Both the position numbers and the translations under genes were made by a program. From contig JAAHGL010000026.1 of assembly GCA_010692635.1 (NCBI GenBank), positions 1 through 64,000 on the forward strand: a stretch of DNA of 64,000 bases, written 5' to 3'. This document shows positions 8,247 through 16,586 of this stretch, in pieces. The stretch's first letter is position 1, and each line of letters starts with the position of its first letter. The DNA is from Symploca sp. SIO2C1. Lineage in GTDB: Bacteria; Cyanobacteriota; Cyanobacteriia; Cyanobacteriales; Coleofasciculaceae. A model generated the notes under the pieces. It saw nothing but the letters and a program-made list of their open reading frames with translations, had not been told where the DNA came from and did no database searches.

Positions 8247-9170
8247 ATGAGTACTACTGTAAACATTGCTCCTACTGACAGATTGGCATCTCGGATTGTC
8301 AATGGCATACTTTCCATCAAGCCCTTAGCTAGCCTAGCCAAATACCAAGCTCGTAACATGATGATTAAGCGAGCTGAAAAGATGGGAATACCTTGGAGAC
8401 AACAAGTAGAGGAGTTGCGTCAGCTTGATTGGGAAGCTCGACTTGCTGAGGTAACAAACCCTCAAGTAACCTACCCAGATTATTTTTTAGGTTCGTTCCA
8501 TGCTTACGAAGATGGCAATCTTGACTGGGAAGCTGCTTGGGAAGTAGAACCTGCTGCCTATACTGTCCATGCTAAGATTTGGCCTGACAGTGGTGTTCAA
8601 GGTGATCCGAAACTGCGCCAAAGTTACCATGATTTGGTTAAAGAACAAGTTACTATTGAGCCCCAAGATATTTTGGATCTAGGCTGTAGTGTGGGAATGA
8701 GTACCTTTACACTGCAAGAGATTTATCCCCAAGCAAAAATTACTGGTATGGATTTGTCACCATACTATTTAGCTGTAGCAAAGTACCGAGCCCAGCAACG
8801 GGATGCTCAAATTACCTGGAAACATGGTGATGCTGAAGGGACAGGATTACCAGATGCTTCCTTTGACTTAGTCTCTGTCTTCTTGATGTTCCATGAGTTG
8901 CCCCAACAACCATCTCGGGAAATTTTTCGTGAAGTGCGGCGCTTACTCCGTCCCGGTGGTTATTTCACTATTATGGATATGAATCCTAAGTCTGAAATTT
9001 ATGCCAATATGCCTCCCTACATTTTGACCTTACTCAAAAGTACTGAGCCATTTTTGGATGACTATTTCACTTTCGATATTGAGCAAGCTTTAGTTGAAGC
9101 TGGCTTTGAACTACCGACTATTACTCCTAACAGTCCCCGCCATCGCACAATTGTAGCGAAGGCAAATTAA
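8247..9170 (+). CDS. Class I SAM-dependent methyltransferase
   Basis: A 307-residue protein with a Rossmann methyltransferase domain over about residues 135-260. Motif I is ILDLGCSVGMSTFTL, the acidic loop after strand 2 is ITGMDLSPYYLAVAK, motif II is GDAEGTGLPDASFDLVSVF and the post-II region is EVRRLLRPGGYFTIMDMNP. The N-terminal 130 residues are a family-specific extension (ASLAKYQARNMMIKRAEKMG). The substrate cannot be read from the sequence; methyltransferases of this shape act on small molecules or lipids. It begins at ATG 8247 and is monocistronic as far as I can see. Confidence 0.8.
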   Translation: MSTTVNIAPTDRLASRIVNGILSIKPLASLAKYQARNMMIKRAEKMGIPWRQQVEELRQLDWEARLAEVTNPQVTYPDYFLGSFHAYEDGNLDWEAAWEVEPAAYTVHAKIWPDSGVQGDPKLRQSYHDLVKEQVTIEPQDILDLGCSVGMSTFTLQEIYPQAKITGMDLSPYYLAVAKYRAQQRDAQITWKHGDAEGTGLPDASFDLVSVFLMFHELPQQPSREIFREVRRLLRPGGYFTIMDMNPKSEIYANMPPYILTLLKSTEPFLDDYFTFDIEQALVEAGFELPTITPNSPRHRTIVAKAN

Positions 9171-9205
9171 GACTTGATAATTGATAAGAATTTATTTGTA
9201 CCAGA

Positions 9206-9706
9206 TTATTGTAAGCTTTTTCTCCAATCAGCCAAGATTACTGGTGCAATGTGTTTTCCTCGCTCTTTGATTAAACCATCAGCCATTGTTATTACTTGTG
9301 CAACTGTTTTATGTTGAGTTGCTACCATTTGAGACAATAAACGCAATGTCCGAGTATAAGCAATATCATATATTTTACAAGTTTCAACAACTAAGCCATC
9401 ATCACTGGCACACAAAAGTAATCGATGACGAGCAATAGCAATTGTAGAGCGATCTGCGATACTTAAAAGAGGGGCTTTTCTCCCAAATTCTACAAAGCTA
9501 GCGAACATCTCTTCCGTATCAAGCGTAAGTGGTGCTAAATATCGTCTAGCAGCTTCACGGGTAAGCACTTCTAGCCTATCAGAGTCAAGAACCTCTTGAG
9601 CAATGAACAGGGGACTGTAATGCTGCTGCAACCACTCCCATTCATTCAACCAGCGAAAGTCTATGATTGCTGTTGCATCTAGAATTGTTCCGTTAAGAGA
9701 TCGCAT
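9206..9706 (-). CDS. PIN-domain-like protein, putative toxin component
   Basis: A 166-residue protein whose acidic residues fall where a PIN-type ribonuclease needs them: ILDATAIIDF near the N-terminus (first Asp), FIAQEVLDS (Glu), LSIADRSTIAIARHR (Asp) and LLCASDDGLVVETCK (Asp pair). PIN proteins cleave RNA and are commonly toxins. The ATG at 9706 lies inside the end of the HTH/ImmA gene (14-bp overlap), so the two are translationally coupled. That pairing supports a toxin/antitoxin or regulated-nuclease module. The assignment is by motif order only and the fold is not confirmed. Confidence 0.65.
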   Translation of the reverse strand: MRSLNGTILDATAIIDFRWLNEWEWLQQHYSPLFIAQEVLDSDRLEVLTREAARRYLAPLTLDTEEMFASFVEFGRKAPLLSIADRSTIAIARHRLLLCASDDGLVVETCKIYDIAYTRTLRLLSQMVATQHKTVAQVITMADGLIKERGKHIAPVILADWRKSLQ

Positions 9707-10793
9707 AAACCTCAGCTTCCTGACGATGCACCCGCAGTTTTTCCACCGTTAAATCGAGAAGTTCCGCTGCTTTCATTTCTGAAATTTTGCCTAACTTAAG
9801 GGCTTGCCAAATTAACTGTTGATAGCGTTCATTTTCTGGAAAGTCTTCTGGCTTCACTGCTGGTGGTAACTCCATTGAGTTTTTCAGCGAGGAGCCATGC
9901 TGTTTTTTATAGACAGCACAAATTTTGGCTCTTTCTTTGGCATAGTCAATAACCTCCATCTGTGCCAAACGAGTCAAAATAACTTGGTAACTTACCCGAA
10001 AATGCTGCTTGAGTCGAATAATGTTAGTTGTCAGTTGATACATCCGCTCGAATTCGGCTTGAGGAAGTAACAGATAACCAGCAAAGTGATTGGCAACCTT
10101 TTCCCGCGCTTTTTCTTCTTCTTTCGTTCCTTCCTCAACTAAGGTGTCTTGGTACTCACCCCGATGACAAATTAAGTGTCCAATTTCATGCGCTAAAGTA
10201 AACAACTGCCGTTCTATCGTAATGTTATGGCTGTTGACTAATACAAAAGCTCCTTGCTCAGCACTACAAGCACTTAAACCAAAAAAGTCTTTAATGGGGA
10301 ATGGATGACGCAGGACTTTCAAGCCAATTTCTTCTACAGTTTCAAATAAGTTGAAAATCGGTGCTTCTCCCAATCCCAGACAGCGACGCAACCGACTGGC
10401 AATTTCAGCGATGCGTTTTTCATTACCTTCAACTTGATGGCAAGGAGTACTTTCTGGAGCATAGGAGGGCAAACCGACTGCTTGCTCCAGATTGTTATAG
10501 GTTTCCAGCATTCGCAGCACTTGAGCAGCAAATTGGGGGTTGTTGCCGAAAGAAGCATGAGCACGGAAACGGAAGTTAGGCAATCCTTCGCTTTCAGTGC
10601 GTAGTAAATCATCGATAGTAATATTCAAGGCACGAGCTAAGGCAGACAAAGTTTTGCTGTCTGGTAAAGTTTTAGCCTTTTCGTAGTTGTTAATGCTCTG
10701 GCGAGTTATCCCTACTATCTCTGCTAGCTGCTCCTGGGATAGGTGCAGGCTTTTGCGATAGCGGGTGAGGTTGCCTCCGATGGTTTCCTTCAT
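9693..10793 (-). CDS. XRE-family HTH regulator fused to ImmA/IrrE-type Zn-metalloprotease
   Basis: A 366-residue two-domain protein. Residues 1-65 are a Cro/CI-type helix-turn-helix (LSQEQLAEIVGITRQSINNY). Residues about 140-290 are a COG2856 (ImmA/IrrE) peptidase with the zinc motif HEIGH at 202-206. Such proteins repress a promoter and can be inactivated by, or carry out, regulated proteolysis, as in ICEBs1 ImmA. A C-terminal extension (about 300-366) ends KLRVHRQEAEVYAIS. It is co-transcribed with the PIN-like gene (overlapping) and divergent from a GIY-YIG gene, with a 24-bp palindrome between them that is the obvious operator candidate. Confidence 0.85.
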   Translation of the reverse strand: MKETIGGNLTRYRKSLHLSQEQLAEIVGITRQSINNYEKAKTLPDSKTLSALARALNITIDDLLRTESEGLPNFRFRAHASFGNNPQFAAQVLRMLETYNNLEQAVGLPSYAPESTPCHQVEGNEKRIAEIASRLRRCLGLGEAPIFNLFETVEEIGLKVLRHPFPIKDFFGLSACSAEQGAFVLVNSHNITIERQLFTLAHEIGHLICHRGEYQDTLVEEGTKEEEKAREKVANHFAGYLLLPQAEFERMYQLTTNIIRLKQHFRVSYQVILTRLAQMEVIDYAKERAKICAVYKKQHGSSLKNSMELPPAVKPEDFPENERYQQLIWQALKLGKISEMKAAELLDLTVEKLRVHRQEAEVYAIS

Positions 10794-10874
10794 GGCTGAC
10801 TTTCTCCCGAAAGTGCTGGAGGTGTAAAAGTTTTTGTCAAAGTTGTTGACTTTGTATTTCCCTATTATAATAAA

Positions 10875-10898
10875 AGATGTAAAAGCGCTTTTACATCT
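10875..10898. promoter_or_regulatory. 24-bp perfect palindrome, likely operator of the HTH/ImmA regulator
   Basis: The half-site AGATGTAAAAGC at 10875-10886 is followed directly by its exact reverse complement at 10887-10898. It lies 26 bp before the GIY-YIG start and 81 bp before the divergent HTH/ImmA start. An extra half-site (GGTGTAAAAG) lies at 10821-10830. A TTGACT (10846-10851) and TATAAT (10866-10871) flank it, although their 14-bp spacing is short. Two half-site positions in a divergent promoter fit autoregulation by an XRE protein. Confidence 0.7.
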
Positions 10899-10924
10899 AT
10901 AAAAAAATATATAGGAGTAAATTT

Positions 10925-11227
10925 ATGGTAATCGAAGGATACCAATTTCAAGGTCCTTACGACAAGACAGGCTTTCTACAGGAGCGTTCTGGAGTCTACG
11001 TCATTCTGGATCTCAGAAGAGATGGCAACTATGTTATCGACGTAGGTGAATCTGAAGCACTGAAGACTAGGATTGAAAATCACAACAGAAAAAACTGTTG
11101 GAGAAGAAACGAGCAAGGAACCCTGGCGGTTGCTGTTCATTACACTCCACAGTTTCCCAAATCACTGAGAAGGGCAATTGAGCAAAAAATTCGCAGCCAG
11201 TATGTGCCTGTATGTGGAATTCTGTAA
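10925..11227 (+). CDS. GIY-YIG-like nuclease-domain protein
   Basis: A 100-residue protein that is almost entirely a GIY-YIG-like fold. SGVYVILDL stands for the GIY strand and YVIDVGESEALKTRIENHNR stands for the YIG strand plus the following Arg and His/Asn helix. The GIY motif is GVY and YIG is VDVG-like (VIDVGES), so the family match is divergent. The ATG follows TAGGAG at a good distance. It diverges from the HTH/ImmA-PIN operon across a palindrome and is followed by a hairpin and then a tiny conserved gene. Function is unproven; a DNA or RNA nuclease in a mobile or defence module is likely. Confidence 0.65.
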   Translation: MVIEGYQFQGPYDKTGFLQERSGVYVILDLRRDGNYVIDVGESEALKTRIENHNRKNCWRRNEQGTLAVAVHYTPQFPKSLRRAIEQKIRSQYVPVCGIL

Positions 11228-11228
11228 G

Positions 11229-11266
11229 AGCTGACTGAGTTCTTGGAAGTCAGCTTTGACATTTTT
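11229..11266 (+). terminator. Hairpin with T-tract after the GIY-YIG gene
   Basis: An 8-bp stem, AGCTGACT (11229-11236) with AGTCAGCT (11248-11255), has an 11-nt loop and is followed by TTGACATTTTTT. It starts 1 bp after the stop codon and could terminate the transcript, or attenuate read-through into the 55-residue gene 26 bp further on. Confidence 0.55.
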
Positions 11267-11291
11267 TGGGCATTAAGGAGGTGATCAAGAT

Positions 11292-11459
11292 ATAGCAAAA
11301 AACACAGGTAAGGGCTATCGTCGTGGTGCTGTGGACAATCGCAGTCAAGCTTTTAACCCTAAAACCGAGCAATGGGTTAAGCGTAATGCTGAAACCGGAC
11401 GGTTTATGAATGTAAAGCAGAGTGGAAATCCGTTTAAAGGTGTCCGTAAGGAACAATAG
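11292..11459 (+). CDS. Small conserved basic protein with apparent AUA start
   Basis: A 55-residue reading frame giving AKNTGKGYRRGAVDNRSQ, then FNPKTEQWVKRNAETGRF, then MNVKQSGNPFKGVRKEQ. This is the pattern of a small basic protein found widely in bacteria and phages (KNTGKGYR...FNPKT...WxKR...TGRFM...PFKGVR); function unknown to me. The frame has a stop at 11274-11276 and no ATG, GTG or TTG before the conserved block. A textbook ribosome binding site, AAGGAGGTGATC (11275-11286), sits just before ATA at 11292. Either AUA is used as start or the ATG has mutated. The next gene-like frame is 149 bp downstream. Confidence 0.6.
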   Translation: MAKNTGKGYRRGAVDNRSQAFNPKTEQWVKRNAETGRFMNVKQSGNPFKGVRKEQ

Positions 11460-11607
11460 ATAACGAGAAAGAGCAGAAGGGTGGGATATTGCTTAGATTG
11501 AATGGTGTGCGTTAAGCACAAATCTTTTGGGTGACAGCACACTATTTTCCTTAGCAGTATCCCGCCTAAAGTTATACTGAAGTGAAGAGATATTCCTCAA
11601 AAAAACT

Positions 11608-11790
11608 GTGGGTTCACTAGTAATCGAGTTACAGAAGGATGCTTACGATCCTTCTGTTTCTGCCCTAACTTTACTTCGCAAAGCATTAGTTGTTGCAAAA
11701 AAACTGGATATTAAGGAGTTTCAAAAATGGATTGACTTGGAACTTTCTGGCTATACATCTACAAGCGATCGCCAAATTTGCCTTGGCTAA
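11608..11790 (+). pseudogene. Truncated AbiTii-domain gene
   Basis: The frame opens at GTG 11608 and encodes SLVIELQKDAYDPSVSALTL, then LRKALVVAKKLDIKEFQKWI, then DLELSGY. This matches the start of the AbiTii domain associated with abortive-infection-type proteins. Full-length proteins are normally 200-300 residues; this one stops at 60, soon after the domain core, with a HIP1 site in the divergent tail. I regard it as a fragment. Confidence 0.65.
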
Positions 11791-11829
11791 TATGGACAAT
11801 ACCCTACTGTAATCGACCGGAGCCAGATC

Positions 11830-12096
11830 ATGATGCAAGCCTACAAGTTAAATGCCACGATTGACGAATCTGGTCAGTTAATTATTCAAGAACCTCTTAA
11901 TATTGCTCCTGGCAATGTAGAAGTCATCATTCTACAGCCAACTGCAACGACTACCAACACTCCCAAGCAACCTAAGAAACGGGAATACAAAGTTCAAGCT
12001 CTCAAAGACTTGCTCGAAAATGCTCCTCCTACACCACCTGACTTTGATCCTGAGCAAGCTAAGTGGGAGTACTTGAAGGAGAAGCATAACCTGTGA
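11830..12096 (+). CDS. Antitoxin-like protein paired with a PIN gene
   Basis: An 88-residue protein. The N-terminal half (YKLNATIDESGQLIIQEPLN followed by PGNVEVIIL) is a short beta-rich domain seen in many cyanobacterial antitoxin-like proteins. The C-terminal half is Pro-rich and charged (APPTPPDFDPEQAKWEYLKE), as expected for a toxin-binding tail. ATG 11830 is preceded by GGAG. Its stop overlaps the GTG of the PIN gene (GTGA), the usual coupling in type II toxin-antitoxin pairs. Because the partner toxin is truncated, this may be a leftover antitoxin. Confidence 0.65.
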   Translation: MMQAYKLNATIDESGQLIIQEPLNIAPGNVEVIILQPTATTTNTPKQPKKREYKVQALKDLLENAPPTPPDFDPEQAKWEYLKEKHNL

Positions 12097-12290
12097 AAGT
12101 TCTCATAGACACTAATATCATTGTCGATGTAGCACTTGAGCACGATCCCTTCTTCACAGACAGCGAACAAGTTGTGAGCTTAGTGGAACAGCAACAGATT
12201 GAAGGTTATATATCTGCATCTACCTTTAGCGATTTATATTACATTATTTTGCATCAATTTACTAAGAGCTCAGCCTCAAAGGAAGACTGA
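12093..12290 (+). pseudogene. Truncated PIN-domain toxin (VapC-like)
   Basis: The product begins MKVLIDTNIIVDVALEHDPF, the classic PIN N-terminus with its first catalytic Asp, and continues to SASTFSDLYYIILHQF. It ends at 65 residues; complete relatives are about 130-150 residues and need two further acidic motifs that are missing here. It starts at GTG 12093, overlapping the antitoxin stop. A short CTCAG...CTGAG hairpin plus T-rich tail (12269-12298) covers its end. It is probably inactive. Confidence 0.7.
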
Positions 12291-12306
12291 GTTATTTTGT
12301 AATAGT

Positions 12307-13293
<987 letters not shown>

Positions 13294-13410
13294 TCATTGA
13301 TCGTCTTTAATCGTAATTTAATAATCTCACAGTGCGATCGCAACTAGATGTTATGTTTTGAAGTATTCTGCGGTTATCAGTGCGATCGCTTTTAGCCGAA
13401 GAGGAGCCCA

Positions 13411-14070
13411 ATGAATACCAATCCTGAAATAGCTGATGCTACCCCTAGTTTGATATCACCTGCTGTTGTTCCTCGTCAGCTGAGCAACACTCCTCCCTTG
13501 AAATTAGGGATTATGGCTTCTGGCAATGGCACTAATTTTGAAGCAGTTGCTCAAGCTATCCAAGATGGACAACTTAATGCTCAAATTCAAGTGTTGATTT
13601 ACAATAATCCGGGGGCGAAAGCAGCACAAAGAGCTAAAAATTGCGATGTTCCGGCAGTGCTACTCAACCACCGGGATTATCCCAAACGAGAAGATTTAGA
13701 CAGCCAAATTGCCCAAACCTTGCAGCAGTACCAAGTGGAATGGGTAGTGATGGCAGGCTGGATGCGAGTGGCAACTTCGGTACTGATTGATGCCTTCCCT
13801 AATCGAATAATTAATGTCCATCCCAGCTTATTACCAAGTTTTAAGGGGGTACGAGGAGTAGAACAAGCCTTGGAAGCTGGGGTAAAAATTACTGGCTGTA
13901 CAGTTCATCTGATAACTCCGGAAGTAGACAGTGGTCCTATTTTGCTACAAGCTGCTGTCCCTGTATTGCCTAACGACACACCAGAAACTCTACATGCCCG
14001 AATTCAAGTGCAGGAACATCTAAGTTTACCAAAAGCGATCGCAATAGCCGCAACTTCAGCTAACTTTTGA
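13411..14070 (+). CDS. purN: Phosphoribosylglycinamide formyltransferase
   Basis: A 219-residue PurN (GART). It transfers a formyl group from 10-formyl-tetrahydrofolate to GAR in purine synthesis. Visible motifs: GIMASGNGTNFEAVAQAI (phosphate-binding N-terminus), VLIYNNPGAKA, the WVVMAGWMRV strand, the catalytic region IINVHPSLLPSFKG (Asn/His), and CTVHLITPEVDSGPILLQ, in which the Asp of the HxxxxxxDxG pattern is catalytic. An N-terminal extension of about 30 residues precedes the domain, as in several cyanobacterial copies. The start ATG follows GAGGAG. Confidence 0.93.
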   Translation: MNTNPEIADATPSLISPAVVPRQLSNTPPLKLGIMASGNGTNFEAVAQAIQDGQLNAQIQVLIYNNPGAKAAQRAKNCDVPAVLLNHRDYPKREDLDSQIAQTLQQYQVEWVVMAGWMRVATSVLIDAFPNRIINVHPSLLPSFKGVRGVEQALEAGVKITGCTVHLITPEVDSGPILLQAAVPVLPNDTPETLHARIQVQEHLSLPKAIAIAATSANF

Positions 14071-14208
14071 TAGGGTGAGGTGGGTGAACGAAATATGAAG
14101 TGGGATTTATAGCAAAGTATCCACCCAAATCATTAGTTCTCCTTTGTTTCCCTATCTCCCCATCTCCCCATCTCCCTATCTCCCCACCCTTTTTTTCGCT
14201 CACCCGGG

Positions 14209-14270
14209 TGAGGTGATAGTGAAGCATCACCGGCCGTTTGGAGATCCTTCGCTATCCCTCAGGATGACTA
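14209..14270. repeat. Dispersed repeat (short member of the ACTTACGCAC family)
   Basis: The interior of the MITE-like family (GTGAGGTGATAGTGAAGC, then GGAGATCCTTCGCTATCC, then CTCAGGATGAC) is present without its terminal repeats. It is preceded at about 14149-14196 by a CT-rich tandem repeat (CCCCATCT units). The gap 14071-14323 holds no gene. Confidence 0.7.
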
Positions 14271-14323
14271 AGCATTTCAGCCTGCTTGTCACCCCCTAAG
14301 GTTTAGGAGTTCAGGAGTTAAAG

Positions 14324-15322
14324 CTATTCCTCGTAGTCAAGGTAATCAAAATATGGTTGGAGTTCCTGGTGCAACTGATCATACTTTCTTGCTACTTCTG
14401 GTAATAGGCTAAGGGGGCGGGATTCAATCAACGTGTCATAGGATAGAGGAGACTCCGGTTGCAGTTGGAGAAAATTCAAAATACTCAGTACAACTTGTTC
14501 TGGTTTCTGAGATAGTTCTTCGTATCTGACACTGATATAGTCTGTCTTCGGCAATGAGTTTATATTCTCAATAAAGTAATCTAAGGCTTGAGCTACATCT
14601 CTAGTAGCGGTACTTAATGAGCGCTGGAAAAACAAGGAATTCCTTAACTTGCGATACCAAAGACGCCAAGGATGAGCGTAAAGTTTGGCATACTCCTCGG
14701 AGATAGCGGCAATATATGCATTTTTAGTAGACAGCATCGAAAGGCTGGCTTTCAACTGAGAATTAATAATGTGTATTGGATGGCGATGAATGAAAATGAA
14801 TTTTGCTGCGGGAAAAACACTCTTGATATATCTGAAGTTAGCAAAATCCCAGGGATTCTTGAGCAACAAGCTCTTCTGTGGTGCAGAAATAAATTTAATT
14901 TTTTGACATAACTCTCTAAAATCTTGCAAATTTTCAAGACATATATGAGTTGGTTTGCCAGCATTTCCCAGAATAAAGCCATACTCTTCTGGTAGCCCTG
15001 CTGTCACAGCTACTTTATCAATGAGTCGATTTTTTAAGCCGAGAGCTTGAAAAAGTTCGTTTACTTCTTGTTGCGCTTGCTGTTCTGTGTTATTTAATCG
15101 ATTGCACAAAAGTTCATTGTACTTAATAATGTGATAAGTATTGACAAAATTAAAGCAGTCTGTTTCCGCTAATAACTTGTATAACAAGGTCGTCCCAGAA
15201 CGATGGTCACCCATGATAAAGATAGGCTGAAAGTCTATTTCAGAAAGCATATTCAGATATCCTGCATCTGGATTATGACCAAGATTTGATAAATTTTCCT
15301 TGTCTGTTACTTGAGTTGGCAT
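14324..15322 (-). CDS. Sulfotransferase-family protein
   Basis: A PAPS-dependent sulfotransferase-like protein of about 332 residues. The 5'-phosphosulfate-binding loop is FIMGDHRSGTTLLYKLL and the 3'-phosphate-binding region is FIFIHRHPIHIINSQLKA. A later conserved Tyr-Glu (ISVRYEELSQKPEQVVLSIL) matches the C-terminal family motif. It probably sulfates a sugar or lipid on the surface glycan made by the neighbouring genes, by analogy only. I start at ATG 15322 with GGAGAG just upstream; an in-frame TTG lies five codons earlier. Confidence 0.8.
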   Translation of the reverse strand: MPTQVTDKENLSNLGHNPDAGYLNMLSEIDFQPIFIMGDHRSGTTLLYKLLAETDCFNFVNTYHIIKYNELLCNRLNNTEQQAQQEVNELFQALGLKNRLIDKVAVTAGLPEEYGFILGNAGKPTHICLENLQDFRELCQKIKFISAPQKSLLLKNPWDFANFRYIKSVFPAAKFIFIHRHPIHIINSQLKASLSMLSTKNAYIAAISEEYAKLYAHPWRLWYRKLRNSLFFQRSLSTATRDVAQALDYFIENINSLPKTDYISVRYEELSQKPEQVVLSILNFLQLQPESPLSYDTLIESRPLSLLPEVARKYDQLHQELQPYFDYLDYEE

Positions 15323-15435
15323 ATTTACTCTCTCCAATTACAGAAATGATATCAAATTAATATTTAGTGTTTCTTAGCTATCCGAGACTGGTTATACTAA
15401 ATAGATAGCCAAAAAGTAAACTATCACAAATCTTC

Positions 15436-16386
15436 TTAGAAGACCCTGTTTCTTAAGTAATTGACACTTGCTTCAAGATAAATTGCAATTTTTTCAATTC
15501 GTGTCACAGAATCTAAATAATCTCTGAGCATCTTCTGATATTCTGCCTCACCTCCTCCAGCACGTTGATACATGCCCATCCCTATAGCTAGCATTTTATT
15601 AGTATATTTGGCAAATTTAGAAAAATTTTTACGAATCCAATAGGCTGTCAGAATAGTGGTCTGAGATTGTATCTTTTGTAGGTCATTTCTTCTAGCATAA
15701 GCATTGGAACCATGAACCCGATAAATACCTAATTCCTTCTCTAAAATCAGACCTCGACTCAGCCCAAATGCTGTCCATGTTAGATAACTTTCATTCAGAC
15801 TAATTCCTTTTGCTGTAGGCATTGGTAAAATCTGCTTTAGGAGTGAGCGAGTAAAGCAAAGACCACTGGTAGATTGTGGTAGGGGTGGAATTTTTTTTCT
15901 CGTTTTACCACTTGTAATATGTGGTCTTAAATCATACTCGCGCTTGATAGTGTCATCACGATTGTTCCTATGAGCTAAATTGTTAGAATTTTTAGGAAAA
16001 GAAATTTGTCCTTTACTTTCTACCTGCTTAAGTCGATGAAAACACCAGCGTTGTGTTGAGTAATTTCCCAAAGATTTGACTACTTCTGTGACTTTATCCG
16101 GCAAAAAAATATCATCAGCGTCTAAAAAGCAAATAATATCACCGCGACTGGCTGCAAAGCCTGCATTAAAAGCGGAGGCTTCCCCACCATTTGTCTTGAA
16201 CACTGGAATAATGCTATCCTCATAGCTGGCAATAATCTCCCGCGAGTTATCAGTCGAACCATCATCTACTACAATTACCTCGGTATAGGGGTAGCTTTGG
16301 TTCAAAGCACTGTTAATTGTCTGCGGTAAAAATTTTCCATAGTTGTAGTTACAGATTACAACACTAACTAAAAGATTATCATTCAT
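15436..16386 (-). CDS. Family 2 glycosyltransferase
   Basis: A GT-A-fold glycosyltransferase of about 316 residues. It opens LLVSVVICNYNYGKFLPQTI, has the nucleotide-binding VIVVDDGSTDNSREII, the metal-binding DXD (FLDADD) and a GEASAFNAGFAASRGD stretch, followed by a poorly conserved acceptor domain. It would add a sugar to a growing surface polysaccharide. I start at ATG 16386 (AGGGA upstream); the frame extends 29 codons to another ATG at 16473, which lacks a ribosome binding site. It is divergent from the flippase gene, between two other surface-glycan genes. Confidence 0.85.
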   Translation of the reverse strand: MNDNLLVSVVICNYNYGKFLPQTINSALNQSYPYTEVIVVDDGSTDNSREIIASYEDSIIPVFKTNGGEASAFNAGFAASRGDIICFLDADDIFLPDKVTEVVKSLGNYSTQRWCFHRLKQVESKGQISFPKNSNNLAHRNNRDDTIKREYDLRPHITSGKTRKKIPPLPQSTSGLCFTRSLLKQILPMPTAKGISLNESYLTWTAFGLSRGLILEKELGIYRVHGSNAYARRNDLQKIQSQTTILTAYWIRKNFSKFAKYTNKMLAIGMGMYQRAGGGEAEYQKMLRDYLDSVTRIEKIAIYLEASVNYLRNRVF

Positions 16387-16586
16387 TCTTGAAATCCCTA
16401 AATCGTTTGGTGGTATGTTTATGGTTCTGCTGTGTTTCTGATCATTAGTATATCTTGATGTAAGTCTGCTCATTAAGTTTTTTACTTGGTGGAGTACTAA
16501 TTCCTTGACAAAGAATACTAAACCAGTAAAAAATACTCAGCATATTAACTTGAAACAATAAATAAGTAAAAAACATCTTTATACAT

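Noticed and set aside
11250-11542. Minus-strand frames of 65-68 codons opposite the small 55-residue gene
   Set aside because: They are antisense to a conserved frame and have no family-like content.
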